Below, one piece after another: positions 27,356 to 35,694 of a stretch of DNA of 64,000 nucleotides (its first letter is position 1; each line of letters starts with the position of its first letter). The notes beneath the pieces were generated by a model. The model was not told where the DNA came from. It saw nothing but the letters and a program-made list of their open reading frames with translations, and ran no database searches. A program made the position numbers and the translations under genes. The stretch is from positions 2,046,001-2,110,000 of the forward strand of contig CP051152.1 of NCBI GenBank assembly GCA_003970805.2, read 5' to 3'. The DNA comes from Undibacterium piscinae. GTDB taxonomy: Bacteria; Pseudomonadota; Gammaproteobacteria; Burkholderiales; Burkholderiaceae_D.

Positions 27356-27904
27356 TCAGCCTATCAATTTACTGGCAAACAACTTGCGCGCTTTCGCCAC
27401 TTTCGGCGCCACCACTACCGCGCAATAACCTTGCTGCGGATGCTGACGGAAATAGTTCTGATGGTAGTCTTCGGCGATATAAAACACCGGTGCGGCAGAT
27501 AGTTCGGTGACGATAGGATCGTCCCATACCGCTGCCATTTGCTGTATCACCTGCTGTGCGATGGCCTGCTGCTCAGCATCGTGGAAATAGATCACCGAAC
27601 GGTATTGGGTACCGGCGTCATTGCCCTGACGGTTTAAGGTAGTCGGATCGTGGATAGTGAAAAATATCTCCAGCAATTCTTTATAGCTGATCACTGCAGG
27701 GTCAAAACTCAGGCGCACCACTTCGGCATGACCGGTTTTTCCGGTGCAGATTTGCTCATAGGTCGGGTGTTCGTTAGCGCCGCCGGCATAGCCCGATTCC
27801 ACTTTAATTACTCCGCGTATCTGCTGAAATACCGCCTCAGTGCACCAGAAACAGCCACCGCCCAGAGTGGCGATGGCGGTGGATGACAAATTATTTTGCG
27901 TCAT
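27356..27904 (-). CDS. msrA: Peptide methionine sulfoxide reductase A (second copy)
   Basis: A 182-residue MsrA, clearly a paralog of the copy at 25581-26171. The active-site block is [18 protein letters not shown]; other matches are [40 protein letters not shown] and [12 protein letters not shown]. The start is the ATG at 27904, preceded by AAAGGAAA; the frame opens 17 codons earlier without a ribosome-binding site. It ends KLFASKLIG, the usual MsrA length, so this copy is closer to the standard enzyme than the first. Both act on the S epimer of methionine sulfoxide. Confidence 0.93.
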   Translation of the reverse strand: MTQNNLSSTAIATLGGGCFWCTEAVFQQIRGVIKVESGYAGGANEHPTYEQICTGKTGHAEVVRLSFDPAVISYKELLEIFFTIHDPTTLNRQGNDAGTQYRSVIYFHDAEQQAIAQQVIQQMAAVWDDPIVTELSAAPVFYIAEDYHQNYFRQHPQQGYCAVVVAPKVAKARKLFASKLIG

Positions 27905-28081
27905 GATGTTTCCTTTATCTGTATAAATTCCATGAATTCCGGTGAATATCGTCAAAGCGACTTCACAGTGCAGCTACTACTTGGTCTGCCTTAAGTGCAT
28001 TTTCTTACACGTATTTTCGTCCATCTGTAGCAAAGCTGCTCACGGTCCGTTAATAAAAAACCGCAGCCCTGACTGAAGGCC

Positions 28082-28225
28082 GAAACAAGATCGAGACCGA
28101 GTTCGTCAGCATCTGCGTAGAACAACTGAAGCTGAAGCGGAAACTGAGGATGAAGCGGAAAAAGCAAGCACAATAAGTAGCCTCGGCACAGCAAGCGCTG
28201 ACGCTACCGACAGAGAAACACCATG
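28082..28225 (+). pseudogene. 3' end of a lost gene upstream of the SMC-like operon
   Basis: In one frame the DNA gives an acidic tail LRRTTEAEAETEDEAEKAST followed by ISSLGTASADATDRETP, ending at a TGA that overlaps the next ATG (ATGA, 28222-28225). Just upstream another frame reads KIETEFVSICVEQ, so one indel near 28120 is likely. The overlap pattern shows that it was once translationally coupled to the next gene. Most of the gene, including its start, is missing; the family cannot be recognised from the tail. Confidence 0.5.
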
Positions 28226-28727
28226 ACTGAAGATGCACAAATCCTGATCGCCCGCCTGCTGGCACAAAAAAAGCGAAGACAAGCTGTAAAATGAAAATTT
28301 CCGAACCGATCGATCAGCGGAAATTTCTCTAACGTGTATGCCGTCACGCTGGCCTTGACTGACAGCGAATCGAAAGTATTCGGCACCAAGGAAACCTGGC
28401 AGAACAATAATTCTGGTCTGGCGCGTGATGGCGTGGCGCTGTTGGTGGTGGAAGGACCGCCCTGCTCGATCTGATGCCACGATGGATACCGACCGCGCCC
28501 TGCTGGCCACCCTGAAAGAGCGCATCATCAACTGGCGCGCTATCGGAAGGGCGATCTGGTGCTTTTTCCGGCTCAGGTACATTTTTCCGGCTCAGGTACA
28601 ACGCACGCCGGCCTCGATTGCGCCGCTGCCAGAGTCAGAATCAGACACGCAAGCCGAACTTGAAGTCGAAGCCGCGAACATTACAGTCGACCAAGCATCC
28701 GCTGTCACACCAACAGAAGAAGAATAA
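28222..28727 (+). pseudogene. Decayed partner gene of the SMC-like ATPase
   Basis: A gene directly upstream of the SMC-like ATPase, broken by several indels. Readable blocks in order are MTEDAQILIARLLAQKK; NVYAVTLALTDSESKVFGTK then ETWQNNNSGLARDGVALLVV; TMDTDRALLATLKERIINWR; KGDLVLFPAQVQRTPASIAP; and the acidic tail SESDTQAELEVEAANITVDQ to the stop at 28727. A 19-base perfect tandem duplication (28563-28581 and 28582-28600) accounts for one frameshift. The five-base gap to the SMC-like gene indicates an old operon. It could correspond to an accessory subunit such as MksE of Muk/Mks complexes, but no domain match is visible to me. Confidence 0.6.
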
Positions 28728-28732
28728 GCCCT

Positions 28733-31564
28733 ATGTTTCATATTAAATCGCTAGAGTTGGTGCACTGGGATTACTGGCAACGCATCAAGAATATCCCGCT
28801 AGACGCCAAGATCATCACGATTGCCGGCCAAAACGGTTCCGGCAAGACCACCCTGCTCGACGCACTGCGCACCCTGTTCGGCCTGGAATGTTCTATGGGT
28901 CGTTCGTACAAACATTACGCGCGCCATTCCGGTCAGCAAACTTCGTGGATACGTGCGGTGGTCGACAATAGCGCGGTCGGTGCGCAGATCTCAAATCGGC
29001 CGTTCCGCCTGTCCGGCCTGTACGACGATGATGTCACGCTGTTTTGCAAAATAGAAAAAAACGGCGGCGACTGGAAACGCCAATACCTGATGCGCGGCGG
29101 CAAGGTCGAGATCGAAGAAGTGCAGGAAGCCAATGACTGGCTGGGCGTAGAGAATTACCGCAAACGGCTGTCGCACGCCGGCCTGTCGAGCGCCATGGGT
29201 AAGGTGCTGGCACTGGAGCAAGGCGAGACCGACAAGCTGTGCGAATATGCGCCACGCCAATTGCTCGATCTGGTGTTCCAGGTGTTCGGCGACAAGGAAG
29301 TGTTAGACGCCTACGATGACGCCAAGCGCCATCAGCGTGATACTGAAACTGAATTGCAGCACTTCGAGACTGAATTTGATGCGGCCAAAACCAATCTGGA
29401 AGGCTTGCGCCTGCGCGTGGCCAATTACCACCAGTGGGAAGCGCTGAACAAGGAAAAACGTGATTTGCAGGAACAGGTATTACCGACACTGCAATACCAC
29501 GAGGCACTCGAACATGCGGCCGCCACCAGCCAGTCGCTGCGCGGCAGCAAACGCTTTTTGAAAACCCAGGACGAAGGTCTTTCTGAGCGCCGCCAGCAAC
29601 TGGCACAACAGGCGCAAAAACTCACCGAAGCGCAACAGGGCGAAGCCGGACTGGAAGCGGAAGAATCTGGCCTGCGTGAAAAACTGCAACAGATCAATAC
29701 CAAACTAAAACCGCAAGAAAGTCTGCTGGAGCAAAAGACCCGTTTGCAAAAACTGGCGGCGGAAGCCGATGCCGATGTCGCCAACGTCGCCGACGATCTG
29801 GAGAAAAAAGAAGCCGAACTGTCGCGCAATAAGCAAGAGCGCGACGCCCCCCTCAGCAGCCGCATCAGTGCCGAGATGGAAACCATTAGCGCCCTGCAAG
29901 GCAAGAGCGCATTGGCCGATCCGGAAAACGTGCGCCTGATGCGGCGTGCACTCAACGATGCCGGCATTTCTCATTGCATGCTGCCGGAGATCGTCGAAGT
30001 TACCGACCAAAAATGGCAGGGCGCGGTTGAAGGCGTGTTGCGCGGCTACACCTCGGTGATCTTGCTCGACAAAGCCAGTGACGCCAGCGCCGCCTATCGC
30101 GTCGGTGAAAAGCAACGCTATAGCCACTTCATCGTACCGGACCGCATCAATGCCCCTAGCGTCAAAGACGACAGCCTGCTGTCGGTGGTGAACTTTACCG
30201 CCAAGGCACCGGGCTGGTTGATCGAGCAATTGCAGCGCATAGAAACGGTGGATTCCATCGACAAGGGTATGAAGAACGCCAAGTCGCAGGAATGGATTAC
30301 GCCGGACGCTTACCACTTTGAACGGCGCGGTGGCCGCTCGCTGTTTGTCGAAGCCTCACGCTATCGTTTCGGTAGCGCCGGTCGCACCCAGCGTCTGGAA
30401 GCGCTGCAAAAATCCCTGCCACGCTTGCAAGCGCAAGAAGATCAGCTCACTATCAAGATCAGCAAACTAGCCGGTGAAATCAGTTCTTACAAAGCCAGGC
30501 TGGCTGGTGTCGATGCGGCCAAAGAACTCAGCGCACGTCACGCCGAATTTGAAGAGGCTACACGCAACACCCAACCGCTGAAACAGCAGCGCATGGAAGT
30601 CGGCAGCCGTCTGGGCGAGCTGGCACCCTTGCTGAAATCAGCCACCGAACAACGCACGGTAGCGCACCTGAAATGGGAACAAGCCAAGGCGGCGATTGCC
30701 GATGCCGAAGCCCAATTACGCGGCTCGGAAAAACGCCATGCGGAAGAGCGCAAGGCGCAGTTCGAGACGCTCAAGGCGATGCGCGCAACCTGGCACAAAC
30801 TGCCGCATAACTGGAAGCGCAGCTCGCACCGGAAAGAGCTGGTGGCCGAACATGAGAACGTCCATCAGATCGACCTGCGCCTGCGCAGTCTTGGCAATAT
30901 CCTGGGGCGCGACGACTGGGAAATAGACTCCACGGTGGTCGATCAATACGTGCGTCTGAACGCCCTGTTGCAAGGCCGCCAGGCTGAAACCGATGAGCGA
31001 CGCTATCAGAATAACCGCGCCATGGAAGCCACTATCAATGCCCGCAGCGCCTACATGGACAGACTGCGTTACACGATTAAGGCCTACAGCAAAAACATCA
31101 AGCAATTAGGCGAACTGGCCGGGATTGAAGTGCACACAGATCCGGTCAAACTGGAAAATGACGATACCCAATTGGCGCAAGCCGGCCTGCATGTACGCTT
31201 CAAGTTTGACGGCAAAGGCGCGATAGGCATGAACGATGGTGAAGCCTCGGGCGGCCAGCAGGTCATGAAATCACTGATTCTGCTGATCGGCTTATTGAAG
31301 TCGGAAGATGGTTCCGGCGGCTTCGTCTTCATCGACGAACCGTTTGCCCATTTGGATATCCGCAATATTCAGCTGGTCGGGGAATTTTTGAAAAACACCG
31401 ACGCCCAATACCTGATGACCACACCGCTGACGCACAACACCGACGTCTACGACCCATCTGAATTGACGCTGATTACCAGCAAGAAGAAGAAAGACACGGA
31501 ATGGGCGCAACCGATTTTTGTCTTGCAGCGTAAGGTTGAGAAAATCAAGGACGCGCGGGCTTAA
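28733..31564 (+). CDS. SMC-like ATPase (MukB/MksB/JetC-like), intact
   Basis: A 943-residue protein with the SMC/Rad50 layout. The N-terminal head starts FHIKSLELVHWDYW and has Walker A GQNGSGKTT at residues 32-40. Coiled coil covers about residues 190-390, then comes a hinge-like globular part (DPENVRLMRRALNDAGISHC to about residue 530), then a second coiled coil to about 750. The C-terminal head carries the ABC signature EASGGQQVMKSL and Walker B GGFVFIDEPFAHLD. Length fits MksB (about 940 residues) better than MukB or canonical SMC. The usual kleisin and MksE-like partners would lie upstream, where only decayed genes remain. Chromosome organisation, DNA repair or plasmid defence are possible roles. 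Confidence 0.75.
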   Translation: MFHIKSLELVHWDYWQRIKNIPLDAKIITIAGQNGSGKTTLLDALRTLFGLECSMGRSYKHYARHSGQQTSWIRAVVDNSAVGAQISNRPFRLSGLYDDDVTLFCKIEKNGGDWKRQYLMRGGKVEIEEVQEANDWLGVENYRKRLSHAGLSSAMGKVLALEQGETDKLCEYAPRQLLDLVFQVFGDKEVLDAYDDAKRHQRDTETELQHFETEFDAAKTNLEGLRLRVANYHQWEALNKEKRDLQEQVLPTLQYHEALEHAAATSQSLRGSKRFLKTQDEGLSERRQQLAQQAQKLTEAQQGEAGLEAEESGLREKLQQINTKLKPQESLLEQKTRLQKLAAEADADVANVADDLEKKEAELSRNKQERDAPLSSRISAEMETISALQGKSALADPENVRLMRRALNDAGISHCMLPEIVEVTDQKWQGAVEGVLRGYTSVILLDKASDASAAYRVGEKQRYSHFIVPDRINAPSVKDDSLLSVVNFTAKAPGWLIEQLQRIETVDSIDKGMKNAKSQEWITPDAYHFERRGGRSLFVEASRYRFGSAGRTQRLEALQKSLPRLQAQEDQLTIKISKLAGEISSYKARLAGVDAAKELSARHAEFEEATRNTQPLKQQRMEVGSRLGELAPLLKSATEQRTVAHLKWEQAKAAIADAEAQLRGSEKRHAEERKAQFETLKAMRATWHKLPHNWKRSSHRKELVAEHENVHQIDLRLRSLGNILGRDDWEIDSTVVDQYVRLNALLQGRQAETDERRYQNNRAMEATINARSAYMDRLRYTIKAYSKNIKQLGELAGIEVHTDPVKLENDDTQLAQAGLHVRFKFDGKGAIGMNDGEASGGQQVMKSLILLIGLLKSEDGSGGFVFIDEPFAHLDIRNIQLVGEFLKNTDAQYLMTTPLTHNTDVYDPSELTLITSKKKKDTEWAQPIFVLQRKVEKIKDARA

Positions 31565-31628
31565 TGCGGAGTAAATCTGGGGTGGCAGCCGCCATCCCAG
31601 GCTAGTTGAAAAGCCGTAGCCCGCAATC

Positions 31629-31667
31629 GTAGGGCGCCAATAGCCGCAGGCGTATTGCGCCGCATGG
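31629..31667 (+). repeat. REP hairpin upstream of the RAYT gene
   Basis: GTAGGGCGCCAATAGCC, GCA, GGCGTATTGCGCC folds into a REP-type hairpin. The element recurs inverted at 32219-32257. Confidence 0.85.
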
Positions 31668-31686
31668 GATGTGCTAAATTACCGAG

Positions 31687-32217
31687 ATGCCAAACTACCG
31701 ACGCGCCTGGCATCCGGGCGGAACTTACTTCTTCACCGTCAACCTGCTGGAACGATCCGGTAATGATCTGCTGGTGCGCCACATCAATCTGTTGCGTGAA
31801 GCGGTAAGGATGGTTCGTGCTGCACATCCTTTTACAATCCATGCATGGGTGGTGTTACCCGACCATTTGCATTGTGTAATTGAACTGCCAATCGGAGATG
31901 CGGATTTTGCCTTGCGCTGGCGTCTAATCAAAAGTCACTTTTCAAAACTCTTACCAAAAACTGAATTATTATCGACTACCCGTGTGCGACGTGGCGAACG
32001 CGGAATTTGGCAAAGACGTTACTGGGAACATCTGATTCGTGATGAAAAGGATTTTTCTGCGCATATCGACTACGTACATATCAATCCGCTCAAACATGGC
32101 CTGGTCAAGAAAGTGTCCGACTGGCCTTATTCGACCTTTCATCTGTTGAGGGAAATCGGTGTTTATCCTGCAGATTGGGCAGGCGGTGATGAAGGCGATG
32201 TGGGGCATTTCGACTAA
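31687..32217 (+). CDS. REP-associated tyrosine transposase (RAYT)
   Basis: A 176-residue Y1 transposase of the IS200/IS605-related RAYT group, which acts on REP palindromes by single-strand cleavage. The His-hydrophobe-His motif is in PDHLHCVIELP; the start PNYRRAWHPGGTYFFTVNLL, the block GIWQRRYWEHLIRDEKDF and HIDYVHINPLKHGLV with the likely catalytic Tyr are all typical. It is intact and framed by inverted REP copies at 31629-31667 and 32219-32257, a complete REP-RAYT unit. The RAYT remains at 22.4 kb belong to a different subtype with an added C-terminal HTH. Confidence 0.93.
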   Translation: MPNYRRAWHPGGTYFFTVNLLERSGNDLLVRHINLLREAVRMVRAAHPFTIHAWVVLPDHLHCVIELPIGDADFALRWRLIKSHFSKLLPKTELLSTTRVRRGERGIWQRRYWEHLIRDEKDFSAHIDYVHINPLKHGLVKKVSDWPYSTFHLLREIGVYPADWAGGDEGDVGHFD

Positions 32218-32218
32218 T

Positions 32219-32257
32219 CCATGCGGCGCAATACGCCTGCGGCTATTGACGCCCTAC
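32219..32257 (-). repeat. REP hairpin downstream of the RAYT gene, inverted copy
   Basis: CCATGCGGCGCAATACGCC, TGC, GGCTATTGACGCCCTAC; the reverse complement of the copy at 31629-31667 with one mismatch in the compared part. Confidence 0.85.
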
Positions 32258-32315
32258 TTAAGGCTGCTTAGCGCGATAATCAGCAGCAAGTAAAATATCC
32301 CCGCCAAAATGAAAC

Positions 32316-32375
32316 ACGCATACTCCATGCGCCTTAGCGAGCAAAAACAGGCTGTAAGGCGCATAGAATATGCGT
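32316..32375. repeat. Long imperfect palindrome E
   Basis: Left arm ACGCATACTCCATGCGCCTT from 32316 pairs with the right arm TAAGGCGCATAGAATATGCG ending at 32375, with few mismatches. It shares the CATGCGCC motif with repeats A and D. Confidence 0.7.
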
Positions 32376-32401
32376 GATCAGTTTTCAAACTGAAGAAATA
32401 T

Positions 32402-32432
32402 AAAGACCTTCATATCTGCATGAAGGTCTTTT
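32402..32432 (-). terminator. Terminator downstream of the aminotransferase gene
   Basis: AAAGACCTTCAT, loop ATCTGC, ATGAAGGTCTTTT: a perfect 12-base stem. It lies 10 bases past the stop of the minus-strand aminotransferase and may work in both directions. Confidence 0.85.
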
Positions 32433-32441
32433 CTAGTCACT

Positions 32442-33524
32442 TTATGCCGCCTCTATCTTCTGCAATGCCTGCGCCAAGGTATCCACGGTGCGGTCTATAT
32501 TTTGCAGTTTCTCTAAGCCGAACAAGCCGATGCGGAAGGTCTGGAAATCGGCAGGTTCATCGCATTGAAGTGGCACGCCGGCAGCGATTTGCAGACCTTG
32601 TGCGGCGAATTTCTTGCCGTTTTTAAAGTCGGCATCTTCGGTATAACAGACCACCACGCCCGGTGCCTCGAAGCCGCTTGCCGCGACACTTTTGTAACCC
32701 TTGTCACTCAACAAAGTACGCACGCGCTGGCCGAGCTCCAATTGCTGATCGCGGATTTTAGCGAAACCATAGAGCGCCGTTTCTTGCATCACATCGCGAA
32801 AGCGCGCCAATGCATCGCAAGGCATAGTGGCGTGATAGGCATGGCCGCCTTGTTCGTAGGCTTGCATGATCTGCAGCCATTTTTTCAGGTCACAGGCAAA
32901 ACTGCTGCTTTGGGTGGCATTGACACGTTCAAGCGCACGCTCGCTAAGCATCACCAGTGCGCAGCATGGCGAGGCGCTCCAGCCTTTTTGCGGTGCGCTG
33001 ATCAAGACGTCGATGCCGCAAGCCTGCATATCTACCCACAGTGCACCGGAGGCGATGCAATCGAGCACAAACAAGCCACCTACCGCATGCACGGCATCGG
33101 CCACGGCACGCAGATAATCATCGGGTAGCAACATGCCGGAAGCGGTCTCTACGTGCGGCGCAAACACCACTTGTGGCTTTTCTTCGGCGATGGTCGCGAC
33201 TACTTCAGCGATCGGTGCCGGTGCCAAAGCCGCTTGCGAACCAGCGGTTAGCGGGCGCGCTTTGAGTACTTGTACTGAAGCGGGAATATCGCCCATCTCA
33301 AGTATCTGCGTCCAGCGATAGCTGAACCAGCCATTGCGTATCACCAGACACTTTTGCCCGGTGGCCAATTGGCGTGCCACCGCTTCCATGCCAAAGGTAC
33401 CGCTGCCGGGCACGATCGCCACCGCATGCGCTTTGTAGACTTGCTTCAAAGTGCCGGAGATATCATTCATGACGCGCTGAAACTCTTGCGACATATGATT
33501 GAGCGAGCGGTCGGTATACACCAC
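32442..33524 (-). CDS. Class V aminotransferase (alanine-glyoxylate type), N-terminus cut
   Basis: A PLP-dependent aminotransferase of the alanine-glyoxylate/serine-glyoxylate group, 360 residues as read from a GTG at 33524. Family blocks are VVYTDRSLNHMSQEFQ near the start, VPGSGTFGMEAVARQLATGQ, PHVETASGMLLPDDYL, FVLDCIASGALWVDM and the PLP-lysine segment VLISAPQKGWSASPCCALV. Homologs usually have some 15-25 residues before the YTDRSLNH block; here that part is replaced by unrelated sequence (GKVYRSKRWSD in frame), and no ribosome-binding site fits. The active site is complete. Position beside glycolate oxidase genes fits conversion of glyoxylate to glycine. Confidence 0.8.
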   Translation of the reverse strand: MVYTDRSLNHMSQEFQRVMNDISGTLKQVYKAHAVAIVPGSGTFGMEAVARQLATGQKCLVIRNGWFSYRWTQILEMGDIPASVQVLKARPLTAGSQAALAPAPIAEVVATIAEEKPQVVFAPHVETASGMLLPDDYLRAVADAVHAVGGLFVLDCIASGALWVDMQACGIDVLISAPQKGWSASPCCALVMLSERALERVNATQSSSFACDLKKWLQIMQAYEQGGHAYHATMPCDALARFRDVMQETALYGFAKIRDQQLELGQRVRTLLSDKGYKSVAASGFEAPGVVVCYTEDADFKNGKKFAAQGLQIAAGVPLQCDEPADFQTFRIGLFGLEKLQNIDRTVDTLAQALQKIEAA

Positions 33525-33540
33525 ATCAGACCATCTTTTC

Positions 33541-33785
33541 GACCGATAGACCTTGCCGCGGATTTGCTGGCCGCTGCAAGGTCATGCCAGGCGATACGCG
33601 ACCAGATTGCACGATTTGTTTCTATCGGCCTGCACGGGTCGTTCCGAAATTCGCATCATTCCGTACTCCGGCAGGTCAGCGGTGCAACTGCCGGCGCTTC
33701 GGTGCGAGCAATCATGGTTTAACCAGTGGATGGCGGGCGTAATGATTGTTGGGTATCGCGACAGCATCGTACCGGTGCATCGAGC
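33541..33785. other. Unassigned DNA between two truncated genes
   Basis: About 245 bases separate the cut 3' end of glcF from the cut 5' end of the aminotransferase gene. The longest open stretches on either strand (for example MLSRYPTIITPAIHWLNHDC on the minus strand) do not resemble a family I know. It may be a remnant of a third gene or mobile DNA trapped at a deletion. Confidence 0.4.
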
Positions 33786-34356
33786 ACACGCGCCGTGGCG
33801 AAGTTGATGTTGGGCACATCGCCGGTTGCACGCAACCGTCAAGCAACAGCATCTTACGTGCATGCTGCCCCTGCGGCCAGAGGCCGGCATCGTGCGCCAG
33901 CGGTATCTTGTTTTGCAAGGCCTTAGGCAGTACCGGCCGCAAAGCCTGTCCCAGTTTCATGGCAGGGTTGAACAGCGCCTTGCTCGGCAACAGGGTTTTC
34001 AAAGTACCGCGCAACAGTTGTTGCGACAATGGACGCGGGACCTGTTCATCAACGATCTTGCGGCCGATATCCACCAGGCGACCATATTGCACGCCAGAAG
34101 GGCAAGTGGTTTCGCAATTGCGGCAGGTCAGGCAACGATCCAGATGCTGCTGGGTTTTCTCCGTAGCGGGTTTACCCTCCAGCACCTGCTTGATCAGGTA
34201 GATACGACCACGCGGACCATCTAGCTCATCGCCCAGCAATTGATAGGTCGGGCAAGTGGCGGTACAAAAACCGCAGTGCACGCATTTGCGCAGGATCTCT
34301 TCGGCCTCCTGGCCTTCGCGCGTGTGTTTAATGAAATCGGCAAGATTGGTTTGCAT
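33774..34356 (-). pseudogene. glcF: Glycolate oxidase iron-sulfur subunit, 3'-truncated
   Basis: The first half of GlcF, which carries electrons from glycolate oxidation. Two 4Fe-4S motifs are present: CVHCGFCTATCP and CLTCRNCETTCP. The protein then reads KMLLLDGCVQPAMCP, where one C is missing at 33812-33814, so the frame leaves NINFATARVLDA. Homology stops soon after, near 33785, at about residue 190 of an expected 400 or so; the whole second CCG-type half is absent. The start is the ATG at 34356, ten bases after glcE. With this form, the glycolate oxidase complex would lack a complete iron-sulfur subunit. Confidence 0.85.
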
Positions 34357-34365
34357 GGCGGGTCT

Positions 34366-35442
34366 CTATAAATCGGGATACATACGGCCGGGATTAAAAA
34401 TGCCGGCCGGATCGAAACTATTTTTCAGGTTGCGGTGTATCTTCACCAGCGGCGCAGATAAAGGCGTAAACACGCCGCTTGCCTTATCACCACCGCGAAA
34501 CAGGGTGACATGACCTCTCGCCTCCGTCGCCAGTTCACGGATACGCTGCGGCGCTTCGTCACTGAACAACCAGCGTTGTGCGCCACCCCATTCAATCATG
34601 GATTTTCCGGTCAGTGGCATGGCGGGCGTAGTCGATGGCAGGGACAAGCGCCATAAGCCATGTTCATCATCTTGCGCAAAAAAATCATGGCTCTGCTCGC
34701 GCAGTGACTCCCAGTAAGCGCTGGCATTGCGTATCTCTTCACCGCCTAATTTCTGTTTGGCGGCACGCACCGCAGCCTCGGCACCAGACAGGCGCAACAT
34801 CAGGCGGCCGACTTGCCAGGCACTAGCGGAAATCGGCAAGGCCTGTCCGCCCCACTGATTCATGCGGCTGAGCGCATCGGCTTCCGACAGGGCAAAAGCC
34901 AGCGTGGTTTCGGCAAACGGTTTAGGCAAAACCTTGAGCGACACATCGAGCACCAAGCCCAATGTTCCCATGGAACCGGCCAACATACGTGAGACGTCAT
35001 AGCCGGCGACGTTCTTCATGACCTGGCCGCCAAAGCTCAGCACTTCGCCGCTACCATCCATCAGGGTGGCACCCAGGACAAAATCACGCACCGCACCGGC
35101 AGTGGCGCGCCGCGGGCCCGACAAGCCCGATGCAAACACCCCGCCTATGGTGGCGGCGCTGCCGAAATGCGGCGGCTCAAAAGCGAGCATCTGATTTTGC
35201 TGATCCAGCGCGGCGGTAATCTCGCTCAGCGGTGTGCCACAGCGTGCCGTAATCACCAGTTCGGTCGGTTCATAGGCGACGATACCGCGGTAGGCGCGGG
35301 TATCTAGTATTTCGCCACGCGGCGACTGTCCATACCATTGCTTGCTGCCGCTACCTTGTATGCACAGCGCACTTTTATAGGCACTGGCCTTGAGTATCCG
35401 CTCGCGATACTCTTGTAGGATATTGTCCATGTCTGCATTCAT
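34366..35442 (-). CDS. glcE: Glycolate oxidase FAD-binding subunit
   Basis: A 358-residue subunit of glycolate oxidase with an FAD-binding PCMH domain. Visible segments are ALCIQGSGSKQWYGQ, ELVITARCGTPLSEITAALD, FGSAATIGGVFASGLSGPRR and GGQVMKNVAGYDVSRMLAGS. The C-terminus ends FDPAGIFNPGRMYPDL, the usual family end. The ATG at 35442 has AAGG five bases upstream. It stands between glcD and glcF on the same strand in the usual D-E-F order, although a 252-base gap with palindromes separates it from glcD, so it may have its own promoter. Confidence 0.93.
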   Translation of the reverse strand: MNADMDNILQEYRERILKASAYKSALCIQGSGSKQWYGQSPRGEILDTRAYRGIVAYEPTELVITARCGTPLSEITAALDQQNQMLAFEPPHFGSAATIGGVFASGLSGPRRATAGAVRDFVLGATLMDGSGEVLSFGGQVMKNVAGYDVSRMLAGSMGTLGLVLDVSLKVLPKPFAETTLAFALSEADALSRMNQWGGQALPISASAWQVGRLMLRLSGAEAAVRAAKQKLGGEEIRNASAYWESLREQSHDFFAQDDEHGLWRLSLPSTTPAMPLTGKSMIEWGGAQRWLFSDEAPQRIRELATEARGHVTLFRGGDKASGVFTPLSAPLVKIHRNLKNSFDPAGIFNPGRMYPDL

Positions 35443-35490
35443 GGCAGCCTTATCAGCTGCCGTAATATTGAAATTGAAAACGCTTTATTC

Positions 35491-35528
35491 ATGCGCCTTT
35501 CCAGCCATTTTGCTGCCGGAAGGTGCGT
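35491..35528. repeat. Hairpin F between glcE and glcD
   Basis: ATGCGCCTTTCC (35491-35502) pairs imperfectly with GGAAGGTGCGT (35518-35528); it carries the ATGCGCC motif of palindromes D and E. Confidence 0.5.
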
Positions 35529-35601
35529 CCTTATTGCGCATTAGTTTAGGGTAACTTTTAAAAACCTATTTCTAGAGCGCATACCTTTGTTGCACATCCT
35601 C

Positions 35602-35619
35602 GCAATACCGACGTATTGC
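35602..35619. repeat. Perfect small palindrome between glcE and glcD
   Basis: GCAATAC, CGAC, GTATTGC: seven-base stem with a four-base loop in the 252-base gap 35443-35694. No gene is visible in the gap. Confidence 0.55.
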
Positions 35620-35694
35620 TCCGGTGTGCTTCGCGGTCTGCATCTCTATAAATGAGGTTTTTAGAAGCGCACTTAGCCAACCCTTACCACCATT

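Noticed and set aside
29034-29606. Long minus-strand frame inside the SMC-like gene
   Set aside because: Arg/Pro-rich composition typical of an antisense shadow of a GC-rich coding region.
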